Source: Tetradesmus obliquus
Lineage: Eukaryota; Chlorophyta; Chlorophyceae; Sphaeropleales; Scenedesmaceae
DNA: 64,000 nt
Assembly (NCBI GenBank): GCA_030272155.1
Contig: CP126194.1
Span: 3,463,501-3,527,500, forward strand
Reading direction: 5' to 3'
Part shown: positions 1-10,852 of the stretch, in pieces
Position numbering within the stretch: position 1 is the first letter of the stretch
How the letters are laid out: each line of letters begins with the position of its first letter
Position numbers and translations under genes: made by a program
Notes under the pieces: generated by a model
The model's input: the letters and a program-made list of their open reading frames with translations, nothing else
Database searches by the model: none
Told to the model about the DNA's origin: nothing

Positions 1-2113
1 GGCACACACACCAGCAGCTGGCATGCAGCATGCTATCCACCCACTGTCTCAGCACACATAACGTACTGTACTCAAGATGCACGCCATTCAGCCAAACAAG
101 CCCACACAGATGTCACAAGACACGGTAGTGCAGCATGATGGCCGACGCACACAGCACCCCTACTCTGCCAACCCTGCAAACCCCTAGGCCCCCACCTGCC
201 AGGAAGTCCTTGCTGAGCTGTGCCCTGCTCAGCAGCTGTCTCAGCACCATAAGCGTGGCTGCCCTGTAGTCCCTTCACCCTTACACCCTTATGACCTAAC
301 CCCCACAGCCCTAGGCCCTCACCTGCCAGGAAGTCCTTGCTGAGCTGAGCACGTGACAGCAGCTGCGTCAGCACCATCAACGTTGCCGCCCTGTAGTCCC
401 TGGCAGCACCCTCCTTCAAGCCAGCCACCAAAAAGGGCAGCAGCGCCGTCAGCAGCGCCTCAGTCACGTGTGGCGCTGCTGCCAGCACCTCACACAGCAG
501 CACTGCGTAGAAGGAGAGGAAGGTCTTGCTGACAAAGCCGGGCTGGCCCAAGGCCTCTGCGCCCCTGCAGACCTCGCGCAGCATGGCCTGTGGAGTGGTT
601 GGGGCGGGGTGAGGCAGAGGAAAGAGGCAGCAGCAGCAGCAGCAGGAGCAGCAGAAAAGGACAGAGGGAAAAGAGGTCAGTACATTGTGGTCTAAGGTAT
701 GCTGGAAGAGCAGAAGAGAACATATCAGTACTGGGCAGATTGACACGCAATGAGTGCACTGAGGACGGTGCTGCAGTCATTTTCAGGGCAGGGCCTCCAC
801 TGCTGTGGATGCTGCTGCGCGTACCTCAATCCACCGCTGTGGCTTCCACTCTCTGTTGCTGTCCCATCGCTGCTCTATTCTTTGTAGAAAGCATCCAGAG
901 ACACCTGAGTCCACCCAACACGAAGTTGATACAACACTCAATGAAGGACCATCAACCATACCTCGAGATAATACAGAAATGCGCCACGCACCTGGTCGTT
1001 CACGCAGCGCCGCACCAGCAGCTCCCTGGGGGGTGGCGCGCCGCTCTGCTGGCAGGGCCCCAGCCACTCCCAGGCGCTGCCCTTCAGCTGCAGCAGCCCC
1101 ACCAGCCGGGCAAACTCGGGGGTGGCGTGGTACGGCAGGCAGCACACCAGCAGCTCGGGCACGTTGTACACGTGGACCCTGCAGCAGCGGCAGCAGCGGC
1201 AGCAGCAGCAGCAGCAAGAGGAGGACAAGCAGTGTAGTGTGAGTGGCGGCAAGTGGGTGGATGGTTGTTGCATTTGGATGCTAGGGATGTGAATGGATGT
1301 TTGTGGACACAACAGCATGGGCCATGTACAGCAGCAGCGGCATCTGCTGCTACAGCTGCTGCTGCTACTGCTGTGTTGAAATAGCAGCCATGGCTGGTAC
1401 GTACCTATAGCCGACAACCTGCTGCTTTCCATTCCTGCTGAGTTTACTAGCAAGATTGACGTGGGAAGCAACAGCTATGCAACAGCCAGGCAGCCAGGCA
1501 GCTGCACTCACTGGTAGCGCCGAATGCAGTACTCCAAAGCCTGGAACGCTGCTGGTGCCAGGAAATGGTTGGTCAGCACGTGCAGGAACGCGCGTAGGTT
1601 GGTGTTCAGTTGCGTGTTCTCCTCTTTTGTCAGCTGGTCCCGAGATATGGTTAGGGAGGCACGGCTGAACAGGCTCTCGGGGAAAGGGGCAAACCTCTTG
1701 TCTGACTTGCAGAGCGCCTCCAGACCTGCACGACGCATATACACACGTCAGCACGCGCTAGAGCAATGAAAACAATCTGCTAAACGGGAGGAGGACGTGC
1801 GTGCGGCGCAGAATGAACAGATTGAGCCGTGGCTGCATCAGTGTGCTGGCGGCACACCAGGTCACTGCAGCACTCACGACCACCGCGACTATTTTGGCAC
1901 GGCCTTCTAAACTCGTCCAAATCAAGGAATAAAACCAACAGCCACCAGCGGTGTGCACGCACCCTGCTGTGCAATCCCCAGCAGCGTTTCGGCCGATACA
2001 TCTGCAGCCTTTTGGTAGTCGAACAGCAGAGACGCCTTGCCCTTGACGTATTTCTCCTGCGGCCCTTTTGCAGCCGACAGATGTGCCAGCTGCTGTGCTA
2101 GCGTAGACGCCAT
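1..2113 (-). CDS. UTP10: UTP10/HEATR1, U3 snoRNP (SSU processome) HEAT-repeat protein, 5' exons only
   Basis: UTP10 works in the nucleolus in the U3-containing processome that makes 18S rRNA and supports rDNA transcription. Four exons fit in phase on the minus strand: 2113-1963, 1725-1512, 1178-992 and 587-323. The spliced protein starts MASTLAQQLAHLSAAKG, continues with a KASLLFD segment, then TKEENTQLNTNLRAFL, VHVYNVPELLVCCLPYH and ARDYRAATLMVLTQLL. These blocks match the N-terminus of the UTP10/HEATR1 family in order and spacing, including the hallmark VHVYNV. The ATG at 2113 gives the usual family N-terminus. Exon 4 ends in phase 1 and the rest of this very large protein (normally about 2,000 residues) lies left of the window. 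Junction phases agree at every step. It is transcribed away from the plastid-protein gene at 3312. Confidence 0.9.
182..274 (-). repeat. partial copy of UTP10 exon 4 (3' edge with donor)
   Basis: This stretch repeats 310-402, which is the 3' end of exon 4 plus the start of the following intron, about 125 bases away. The copy keeps a GT donor after the CTGGCAG-type exon end but lacks the rest of the exon. If spliced in after exon 4 it would be out of frame and hit a stop, so it is not a normal coding exon. Confidence 0.75.
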
Positions 2114-3311
2114 GCTGCGCCGTTCAGCGTGCTGCTGCTGCTGCTTTTGAGTAATGACTCAGTGCCCGCAAAGGGCGGCGCGCTGCAAAATCATGATTGC
2201 AAAATACCTAGCAATGCCTCCAACGATGCTGCAGTTCGGCTAAAGTCTCGCAAGTGGAGTTCTCTGGCTGCTGAAGTAACACAGTCACTAACACAGGTGG
2301 CCAGTCACTAACAGTCCTCCACCGCACGGGCCCTGCTTGAGACCTTTGCAGGACGAGGAAGAGCCGTGACTGCATGTTTCTGCAGCACTTCGTGCAACCA
2401 CTGCCGGCTGGCACAATCACAGTTCTGGCAGGCTGCAGCATGAGCTGCATACAACTGTTGTTGAACATGCTGAGCGGCAGACAAACAAAGTCCTGCGTGA
2501 AGCCATAGCATACACTGTTGTACCGTTTTAGTATGTTCAGTCCTGACAACCACCAGTCGCTGGTGTGTGCGCGGTATGCTGTGTACCACGCAGGAAGGCT
2601 TCTTTGGACGTGGAGGTGTTGGCGCCTCAGCAGCTATTTCACTGCATCTGTCTCTTGAATCACAGCAGGCTGTAGCATGTCAACAGCCGACAGCAAGCAA
2701 GTAAATGCGCAGCAGTTCAGCTGTCAGTGTTGACCACCACAGCAATACAATTGACTATCATCAATGACAGGCATGCTGATCTGCAGCGCCTGGGGTGTCT
2801 GTCTCATGGCAGGTCAGAACAGATGGTTTGATTTCAGATGGTTTGATTTTCAGTTAAATATGCAGCATGCTGGGTGCATCGGAAGATGGCATTCGTTTTG
2901 ACCCGCCAGTGTGGCCCACAGTCACCAGCTTGCGAAGGGCCTCTGGCATCTGTGGCTCGGCCATGAGAGTCACGAAGGCGTACATTATGCTTGAATAAAT
3001 GTTTTTAAAGCGTAGAATCCTAACACTTGGCAAAACAGGGCACCAGCGCGGAGATTCGCTTTACTGTCAGTAACAAACTGCCGGCACGCTGTGAAAGGTG
3101 CCTGTCGCCTTCTACTCCCTTTCATTACGCTTGTATTAATCTCGTCCACGTCCTTGATCTGCTGATCTCTGCCTGTTGCATCTCATCTCTGGCTGCTGCC
3201 GAAGCCAATCTCCGAAACAACGTCTGCTGCCCGCTCCTGACGCTGTCACGGTACACAGATCTGCTCGGAACTCACCTTCATAATCAGGATCTCAAGTCAC
3301 AGGCTAGCAGC
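2114..3311. promoter_or_regulatory. divergent intergenic region between UTP10 and the 3312 gene
   Basis: About 1.2 kb separates two start codons that point away from each other, so both promoters and 5' UTRs must lie here. I see no convincing exon. An AT-richer stretch near 2815-2865 contains a short direct repeat of GATGGTTTGATTT. No element could be assigned with confidence. Confidence 0.5.
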
Positions 3312-5190
3312 ATGATGAACGCCAGCAGAACAGCTCGTCAGCCATGCCGGAGCACACAAGGCGCAGCCTTCTCGCCAGCACAGGCGCAGCTGCGCAGGGG
3401 CGCAGTAAGCAGCAGCACGTGCAGGTCAAGGCGATCGCTGGTGGTGCGTGCAGCAGGCGCATACGAGGCGCTGGAGCCTGATGTCTACTGCTGCCTGGTG
3501 AGTAGCAGCGTGTGTAGGTCAGTCACTTGTGGCTCAACACAGGCACTAAGCTCAAGCCAGCACTCGCAGATTTTCACAACCAGCATACTTTACTGGTATC
3601 TGCTAATGCATGCAGCCGACGTGCAATGACATGGTGTGTACTCAATCTTGCTGCTGCTACTGCTGCTGTTGCTGCTTTTCTCATGTTTCACTGATGGCAA
3701 TGTCGCTTACTCTGCGATGCAGGGCCTTTCTCACTGCTTCAAGAAAGCAGATGACGGCAGGCTGGCAGACGTGATGGTCATCGAGCCCATCTCATCCAGC
3801 AGCTTGGAGTGCATGGCCACAGGTGGGCCGCTATTACACAGACTCGGAACTTCCATGCTGCACTTGTGACCGCCTGCGGCTCTAGCAGCCAGATCAGCTA
3901 GGGGGCGGAGGCAGATCATAAGTTGGGCAGGCATGTTTTGCTCCTGGATCCTGGTGTAGCAGGTGGGTTGAACTGTGCAGTCGTAAGGTGGCATTGCAGT
4001 GTTTATGAGTGCTGCATGCTCATCTGCTGTAAGCTGTGCGGCCTGCTGTGCTTCCATTTGGGCCAAACACAGCTGCCACCACCTTGAGTTCAATGTGTCT
4101 GTGATTGAAAACCAGACGGCGGTTCACGTTAGTGGCCTCCTCCTTGTTGGCCTACGTATAGCCACACATGCGCAGTTATGCTTTTACCATGCTTAGAATC
4201 GTCCTATTTACATGCACACCTTGCATCGCTGGAATCCACTGCACTTTTGGTTCAGCACAAGCGTGCCTATTTGAGCACCTGCGCTGCGCTGCACCATGTT
4301 GTCCCTAGTGGAACTTTACATATGTGCTGGTGTGTCCGGTGTGCACCACTTGCAGGAGCCAAGACCTCCTTTAAGCTGGCCACTGGCATCTCCTTTGCTG
4401 ATGCCATGGCACGCGACAAGGCGCGCCTGCCGGAGCAGTTTGCTGATGGCTTCTTCTGTGACGAGTGGGCCTACAGGCTGGAGGCAGCAGCACGCACCTG
4501 GCAGCGACCCCACGCACAGGACAACCTCATGTGAGTGTTGTGCGGTCACATTGAGTGCAGCGTGTGTGCTTGTACGTGTTGTGTTGTGCGCACATGCAGG
4601 GCCGCATACATTGTGTGCATATGTGGAGGTGTGGCATGCATTGTGATCAGTCCAGCGTGGTTGTCAGAGGCTAACGAGAGAGCGGTGGCTGCGCAACATT
4701 CTTACCTTCTGTTATTGTTATGCCGGCAGAACCTGCTCTGCCAGGCGAACTTGAATTTTCGCCAACTGCGATGCATGCACAACAATGGCAGCTGCATTGG
4801 TTGAACTTGTACCCTTGCACCCAACCGCCAACGTAAAACCACGATGCCACCAATCAATGAGCTTGTAATAAATGCGTGTGCATGCTATCGAATAATGACA
4901 TGTCTCTGAGATTATGCGTTTTACTGCTGCGCTGCAGGGACATTGTGCCGCTGGGCAAGGTGCGTGGCAACTTCAACTTCAGCCTGGACAACAAGCGCGT
5001 GCTCAACTTCGAAAACGTGGTGACAGACGACGACAACGTGAAGCAGGACATGTCAATTGATGTGTACGGCCGCGCGGACAAGAAGGCGCGTGATGAGGCC
5101 ATGGCTGCTGCTGCTGCTGAGGAGGAGACGAGTGAGGCGGCAAAGCAGGAGCAGGAGGCAGAGGAGCTGGATGCACTGCTGGCAATGTAA
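3312..5190 (+). CDS. conserved plastid-targeted protein of unknown function (237 aa)
   Basis: Four exons join in phase: 3312-3497, 3723-3822, 4356-4530 and 4938-5190 (stop TAA). The first 45-50 residues are rich in Arg, Ser, Ala and Gln with almost no acidic residues and end in SLVVRAAG, a typical algal plastid transit peptide. The mature part begins EALEPDVYCCLGLSHCFKK and contains VMVIEPISSSSLECMATG, FFCDEWAYRLEAAARTWQRP and NVVTDDDNVKQDMSIDVYGR. These are well-ordered, non-repetitive segments, unlike the triplet-driven proteins in this window. The C-terminus is an acidic Ala/Glu helix. The pattern looks like a conserved green-lineage chloroplast protein, but I do not recognise a biochemical domain. 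The start is the first of two adjacent ATGs. Candidate TGTAA signals lie at 5187-5191 and 5799-5803. Confidence 0.8.
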
Positions 5191-5932
5191 TGCCAATGTT
5201 TCCCCTATGCAGCGCTGCAATGCAGCTGGTGTTCTGTGTAGTATGCAGCGTGGTTTACACGCTCAGCCGTGTTGTGTGTGATCTGTGTTTGGGGCCGCCA
5301 GGGCGCCTCTTGGCAGTTGCTTGCTGGTTTCAGGGTGGTGGCGGTGAGGCAGCAGCTTGCGCAGCATGCGCGATTGAGAATGCCGCGTACAGTACCTCGC
5401 ATTTTGAATTTGACTAGTAGTATCGTACTACCATTGATGGGGGGCTTGCCATGTGCAGTAAAATGACGAATTCTAGACAAAGCCAGGATGCCGAAGCAGT
5501 GCGCGGCCCGTTGCCTCTCATGCACAGGCAGGAAGGTTTGTGGTGTCCAGTATGTTGTGAGTTATATTGTATGGTTTCAGCAGCAGAGCACCGCATGGTT
5601 GCTGCTTCTGCTGTGCAGTGTCAGCTGACATGGCTGCAGCCTGACCATTGTCAGGCCCTGGCTGCCAGACAAGCGTACACATGAGCTTGTATGCATGGTT
5701 TGGACGCCAGGCCAGCGTTGTGGCTGACTTTTTGTTACCCCCAGGCGCCTCAGCAGGCGCCTGGGCCGTTCTTGCCGCATGGCAGGACCTTGATCTCGTG
5801 TAACATGTTACTAACCGAACTGCTTTGAGTGAACTGTTGTGAGCGCGCATGGAGGTCCATTGATGCGCAATCGTTATTGAATTAAAATCAACAAGTTTGT
5901 GCTGCAGTTCAATTGTGTAAGGCTCGACAACC
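5191..5932. other. 3' UTR plus ferredoxin promoter region
   Basis: This 742-base stretch between two plus-strand genes holds the 3' UTR of the upstream gene (candidate TGTAA at 5799-5803). An AT-richer segment near 5870-5895 just precedes the ferredoxin start. No further coding signal was seen. Confidence 0.5.
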
Positions 5933-6475
5933 ATGCGTGCTCTCGCTCCAACACCCAGCTGCAGCCAATTGGCGAGGCCAAGCAGTCAGCATACAGCACG
6001 TATACGCTCTGTTGTTGTTCGTGCTGCTGAAGGCTTCTGTAGAGATAAAGTAAACGTGGATAGCAAGCAGCAGTTCAAGTCTCAAGGCAAGACCTACAAG
6101 CTCAGCTTCGTAGGCACTGGAGAGAAGATCGAGATCGACTGCCCGGATGACATGTACATTCTGGAAGCAGCTGAGCAGGCTGGCCTAGACCTGCCTGCCA
6201 CTTGCAAGGCCGGCATCTGCGGAACTTGCGTAGGCCGCATCGCTCAGGGGCAGATCGACCCAAGCGACATCGCAGATATTGAATTTACAATCACCAAGGA
6301 GGAGCAGGAGCAGGGCTTGGCTATGCTGTGCATGTCTCGCCCCTGCAGTGACCTGGTCATTGAGACGCAGTGCGACTGGGGCTACTCACTGGGAGTAAAG
6401 GAGTGGGAGGGGGCAACTGGCAAGTTCAGCGGCACACCAGACCCTCTGATGGGCAACAAATGGAAGGAGGAGTGA
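5933..6475 (+). CDS. plastid [2Fe-2S] ferredoxin with C-terminal extension (180 aa)
   Basis: This is a single uninterrupted exon. Residues 1-33 (MRALAPTPSC onward, ending SVVVRAAEG) look like a plastid transit peptide. Residues 53-145 form a plant-type ferredoxin fold with cluster ligands C91, C96, C99 and C133 (CKAGICGTC, later MLCMSRPCSDL). The spacing is C-x4-C-x2-C-x33-C, whereas classical photosynthetic ferredoxins have about x29 before the last Cys. About 35 residues follow the usual end of the fold and contain WGYSLGVKEWEGATGKF. That tail and the wider loop suggest a specialised ferredoxin rather than the main photosynthetic PetF. Role: one-electron transfer in the stroma; the partner cannot be told from sequence. 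The CC before the ATG and the absence of an upstream in-frame leader support the start. It is one of two intronless reading frames listed here; the other is a doubtful orphan at 37508-37858. Confidence 0.9.
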   Translation: MRALAPTPSCSQLARPSSQHTARIRSVVVRAAEGFCRDKVNVDSKQQFKSQGKTYKLSFVGTGEKIEIDCPDDMYILEAAEQAGLDLPATCKAGICGTCVGRIAQGQIDPSDIADIEFTITKEEQEQGLAMLCMSRPCSDLVIETQCDWGYSLGVKEWEGATGKFSGTPDPLMGNKWKEE

Positions 6476-8396
6476 GTTGGCAGGTTTGATTGTAGCAGTA
6501 GCAGTTGCATAGGCAGTAGCAAGCAGTAGCAGCAGCAGCGGCTGCATGCTACTCATGTACAGTAGAGTAGGAGTGGCTTGAGTTTGAGCGGTTGTTTGTT
6601 TTGTTGGCAGCTTGCGGCACATGCTGTGCATGCGGCAGTGCCAGCTTTGAGCAGCTGTAGCTTGCTGCAAGGATACACAGCAGTCAACGTTGCTCGTTGT
6701 TTGCTCTTGCAATCAAAGCAACATGCTCTAGAGCATGTCACACAGCATGTTGCGCCAGCATGGGTGCACTCCTTGTGCGATTTACAGAGTGGTGTTTGAT
6801 GGCAGCTGGTTTGGGCGATTGGAGGTTTGCTAGTCGACGCGAAGGACCAGCTGTCACAGCAGGCTGTTGCTTCGGACCTGACAGCAGCAGATGCTTGCTG
6901 CTTGTTGCCATGTGTCGTGTGGTGTTTCTGACCCCACGCCTTACTACTAACCATGACAGTGCGGCAGACTGACTGGTGTATGCAGCATTGCAATCCACCA
7001 GCAGTTGTGGCAGCTGCCGTCAGCATGCTGCCATAATGATGCTCATGACAGACGAACTGCAGTGCTGTGGCGCCCAGGGCCAACAGGCTAAAGCGCATGT
7101 GCAGGAATCAGCTCCATGTGTGTTGCATGAATCAGCTGCATGTGTGTGTATGCACATGCACGGGGTGTTGACTCAGCAACAGCTTTGGGCTCTGCTCTCT
7201 GCTATGCTTGAGGGGCTGCTAGAAGAAGTGCAGGCATGGTCACAAACGTTTAGCCTGTTGTTGTTCCACAGAGCACAGTAGTGTGCATCGCCTAATGTTT
7301 CAAAGGGCCTTCCACGGACAGTACGTTCAATCTCACGGTAACAAGACTGCTTCATATGTGTCCGGACACCCCTTGCTATTGATGTGTTGCATGTGGGCGA
7401 CAACGCAAGGGGAGGACCAGCAGCAGCATGCACTGTCACAGCACGGTGCTGTCAGTGCTTGTCCATGCACGGTGGAGTACGTGACAAAGCAGCCAGTCTG
7501 TTACAGCAGCCCTGCACTGCCCCGCCAGCTGTACAGCAGTGCTGCTGGCAGCACAGGGACATTGCCGCACCTGAGGTGCCACCCAAACAGTCACATACTT
7601 ATGCAGTCATGCAGCTTTACAGAACACGTCACACAGTGTCTGGGGTGAAGGAAGGCTAAGTGCAGCGTGCAAAGGTTGCAACTGGATGGTGCCCAACCTG
7701 CACAACATGGGCCTTGTCACAGCCACTGTTTGAGGCAGCCAACAGTGTATTCATGTCACTGCAGTATCAGCTGACACATCTCTGGCAGTGCCGCACATGC
7801 AACTGGCAGAGACAGCTGCTTAGGCAATTGCCAACACATCTCTGGCAGTGCCTACGTTGCAACGTCGCGTCGTTGCTCAACCAACAACAACTGCCAGCGT
7901 ATCGCCACTAGGCTCCGGCCAGCCAGCAGCACTTCCCTGCCATTGCTGGGATGTACTTGCAGCCGCTGACAGCACTGGCATGGCGCTAGCCGCTGCCAGC
8001 AATTAGATGAGCACAACGGTCTCCCACAACTTACACCTCCCTCTATCCTACGGCCCCAAGCCACGGGACATTGAATTTCATACGACACAAGGGCCCGCAG
8101 CAATGCGTGTGCGCATGCGTGCCTGGTTGCCTCAGGCTTTTGCCTGCATGCTGTCTGCTGAGCTGCCAACTGGCAGGCGCCCGCCTCAAGCCTTCCAGAG
8201 GAACAGCGGGCCTTGCTTCTCCACACCTTTGCATGCTGTCTGCTCGATTTTGAGCGACAAACACAACCCGCTGTAAGCCCAAGCCTTCCACAGGAACAGC
8301 GGCCCCTCCTGAACATCCCAGGCGTACTTGTGCGTACGTGCCTGAAGCCCTCAGGTTTCTGCTTGCATGCTGTCTGCTCAACTGCTGGCAGCCGCC
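6476..8396. other. convergent intergenic region (ferredoxin 3' / SMU1 3')
   Basis: About 1.9 kb with no supported gene; reading frames here are short and unlike any family. It should hold both 3' UTRs. A TTACA (TGTAA on the minus strand) at 8031-8035 could be the SMU1 polyadenylation signal, about 360 bases past its stop. A short direct repeat, ACACATCTCTGGCAGTGCC, occurs near 7774 and again near 7829. Confidence 0.5.
8135..8335 (-). repeat. two degenerate copies of the SMU1 terminal exon end
   Basis: The end of SMU1 (plus-strand CCTTCCACAGGAACAG at about 8402, with flank) reappears at about 8286-8325 and, more decayed, at about 8178-8215. The flanking TGCATGCTGTCTGCT block is repeated with it. 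The copies lie just downstream of the real stop, so they are probably transcribed as 3' UTR. Confidence 0.7.
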
Positions 8397-10056
8397 TCAG
8401 GCCTTCCACAGGAACAGTGGGCCCTCCTGGGCGTATGTGGCCAGCAGGTTCCTGTGCGGGTGGTGGGCCACACCAATCGCCTCCTTCTCATGCACCTGCA
8501 GCAGCAGCAGCAGCAGCAGCAGCCACAAGCGGGCGGCAGACTGTTGTGATGAGAGCAGCATGGCCAGATGTGTTGCTGATCCAACAGTTGCGGCAGGGTC
8601 ATCAAGCAAAACGCACCACGTGGAAGCATGCTGCAAAGCGCCAGGGATTGGGGTGGCAGGAGTGCCAACCGCAATGCTAACATGTGTGCACACAGCAGAG
8701 TTTTGAAGACACTCAAGGCTGGCAGCAAAGATGGGTCAACTGCGTTATACAAACTGCGCAGCAGCGAATGCTGCCGCTCCTGCCGCCGCACCTGCATGAT
8801 GTGCTCCAGCTTGCCGGCTGCTGTGCTGAAGCAGTACAGCACGCTGTCCTCGCCCAGCGCGTACACCCACTCGCCACGCGGCGACACAGCCATGGCGCGG
8901 AAGTCTGACGCAGCAGCAGCAGCAGCAGCAGCAGCAGCGGTAATGTCAGCAGCAGCAGCAGGTGGATATGTCAGCACTGCAGGCATGAGTACTTGCAGCT
9001 TACGCAAAAACAGCGCAAAAACATGTGTTAAAAAAGGGCATTGCACAGACCTCAGACACAAGACGGCCAGACGCAGACGCAGCTGTGACATATGCGCAGG
9101 TGCCTAGCACACACAGACCACCCCGAGCAGCTGCCACAACACAGAATAAACGTCGAACGCAACACCACCCTGAACTTAGGACCTCAAACGCACCTCCCCC
9201 CTCCCTCTTGCCGGACTGCATGGCCTTGATGACCTGGCCGCTCATGTTCATCAGGTACAGGCTGCTGCTCTGGTTGGACACAAAGATCTGCTCCGGGTGC
9301 AGCGGGTGCAGCTGGATGCTGTGGATGCCCGGGTCCTCCTTCTCACCGCCACCGGCAGCAGGCGGCCTGCGTTTCAAAATAAACACAGCGTAACAGGCCG
9401 GGTCAAAGGTCAGGGTTTGTCGCCATCAAGTTCAACGGCATGATGATGTGGATTCCGGGGTCCTCCTTCTCACCGCCGCCAGCAGCAGGCGGCCTGCCGC
9501 TCAACAGCACGGCAAACACAATGCCTATAACACGGTTCCTGCAGTGGGTGCAGCTGGATGCTGTGGATGCATGCCCCCGCCCCCCCCCCCCCCCCCCATT
9601 CCTTTGCGCCACCAGCGGTGTACATGTGTGCTGCATGCATGCACGTACGTGGGCTCTCTACATGGGCGATAACATACACTTCACACCACGCAGCAGACTG
9701 CCCTCAGGTCGCAAGGACAGTGTGAGGTATCCACATGCGTGGTTCAGTATAGCGACGTCTGCTGAGCATCACTGGGCAGCTGCGAGACACGGCAAACAGC
9801 AACAATTACTAGGTTTGAAATAAATGCGCTGCAAAAGCAGAGGAGCCACGTGGGGGCTCAGCAGTGGTTGAGCCGAGAACATTGCCTGAACAGACCAAAA
9901 ATCAACAGACCAGCGCCTGAATACAGGCCCCTCACCTAAAGCCGTGAAGCTGCTCGCAGGTTTTGGCGTCCCAGATGCGCACCGTGGCGTCACTGCTGCA
10001 GCTGATGACCTGGCTGCCGTCCGCGTTGTAGCATACGTCCTGCAGCGCGCAGTAGC

Positions 10057-10104
<48 letters not shown>

Positions 10105-10812
10105 CAAGCAGCAGCAGCAGCGGTAGCGCAGCGATGACACATGGTCAGCTCAAGCCCTGTCTTGCTTGGTTGATGTTATCACACGCACTTCATGCAGCTG
10201 CGGGTGCTAGACACAGTGGCGTACGGTGGCATTTGACAAGGTCTGCATGCCTTGCAAGGCAGGAAGCATGCTGACATGCGGGCAAGATGATAATAATCGG
10301 GCAGCATCATGTTGAGAAATGTTACATGCCATGTTATGTAACGCACCTGCACGTAGCTGGTGTGGCCCCTGAACTCCTTGAGCATCTTGCCGCTCTTGAG
10401 GCCATGCACGCGTATGCTGCCATCATACGAGCCGCTCAGCACCTGCGTGCCGTCACATGAAACAGCGCCACACACCACAGCACAGCACAGTATCAGCAGC
10501 AGCGGCCGCACAATGTGAAGTCAAAACAACTGCTGAGCATGCTGTCGCTTCAGTGGCTGACTGGAGAACCCACGTAGGGGTGTCCTGCAGCTGACAGTCT
10601 CACAGCAGGTTAGCATGCTGCCTAAGTAATCCAATTGATATAAAAATACTGACATCCTCAAGCATCGAGCGTGCCCACAACCCCACCTGCGTGCCGTCAC
10701 GGGACAGCGCCACGCACGTCACGCCCTGCGCGTGCGCGTGGTCGAAGCGGCGCAGGCACTGCCCGCTGCTGATGCGCCACACCTTGATCTTGCCGTCAAG
10801 GCTGCCTGCAGC

Positions 10813-10852
<40 letters not shown>

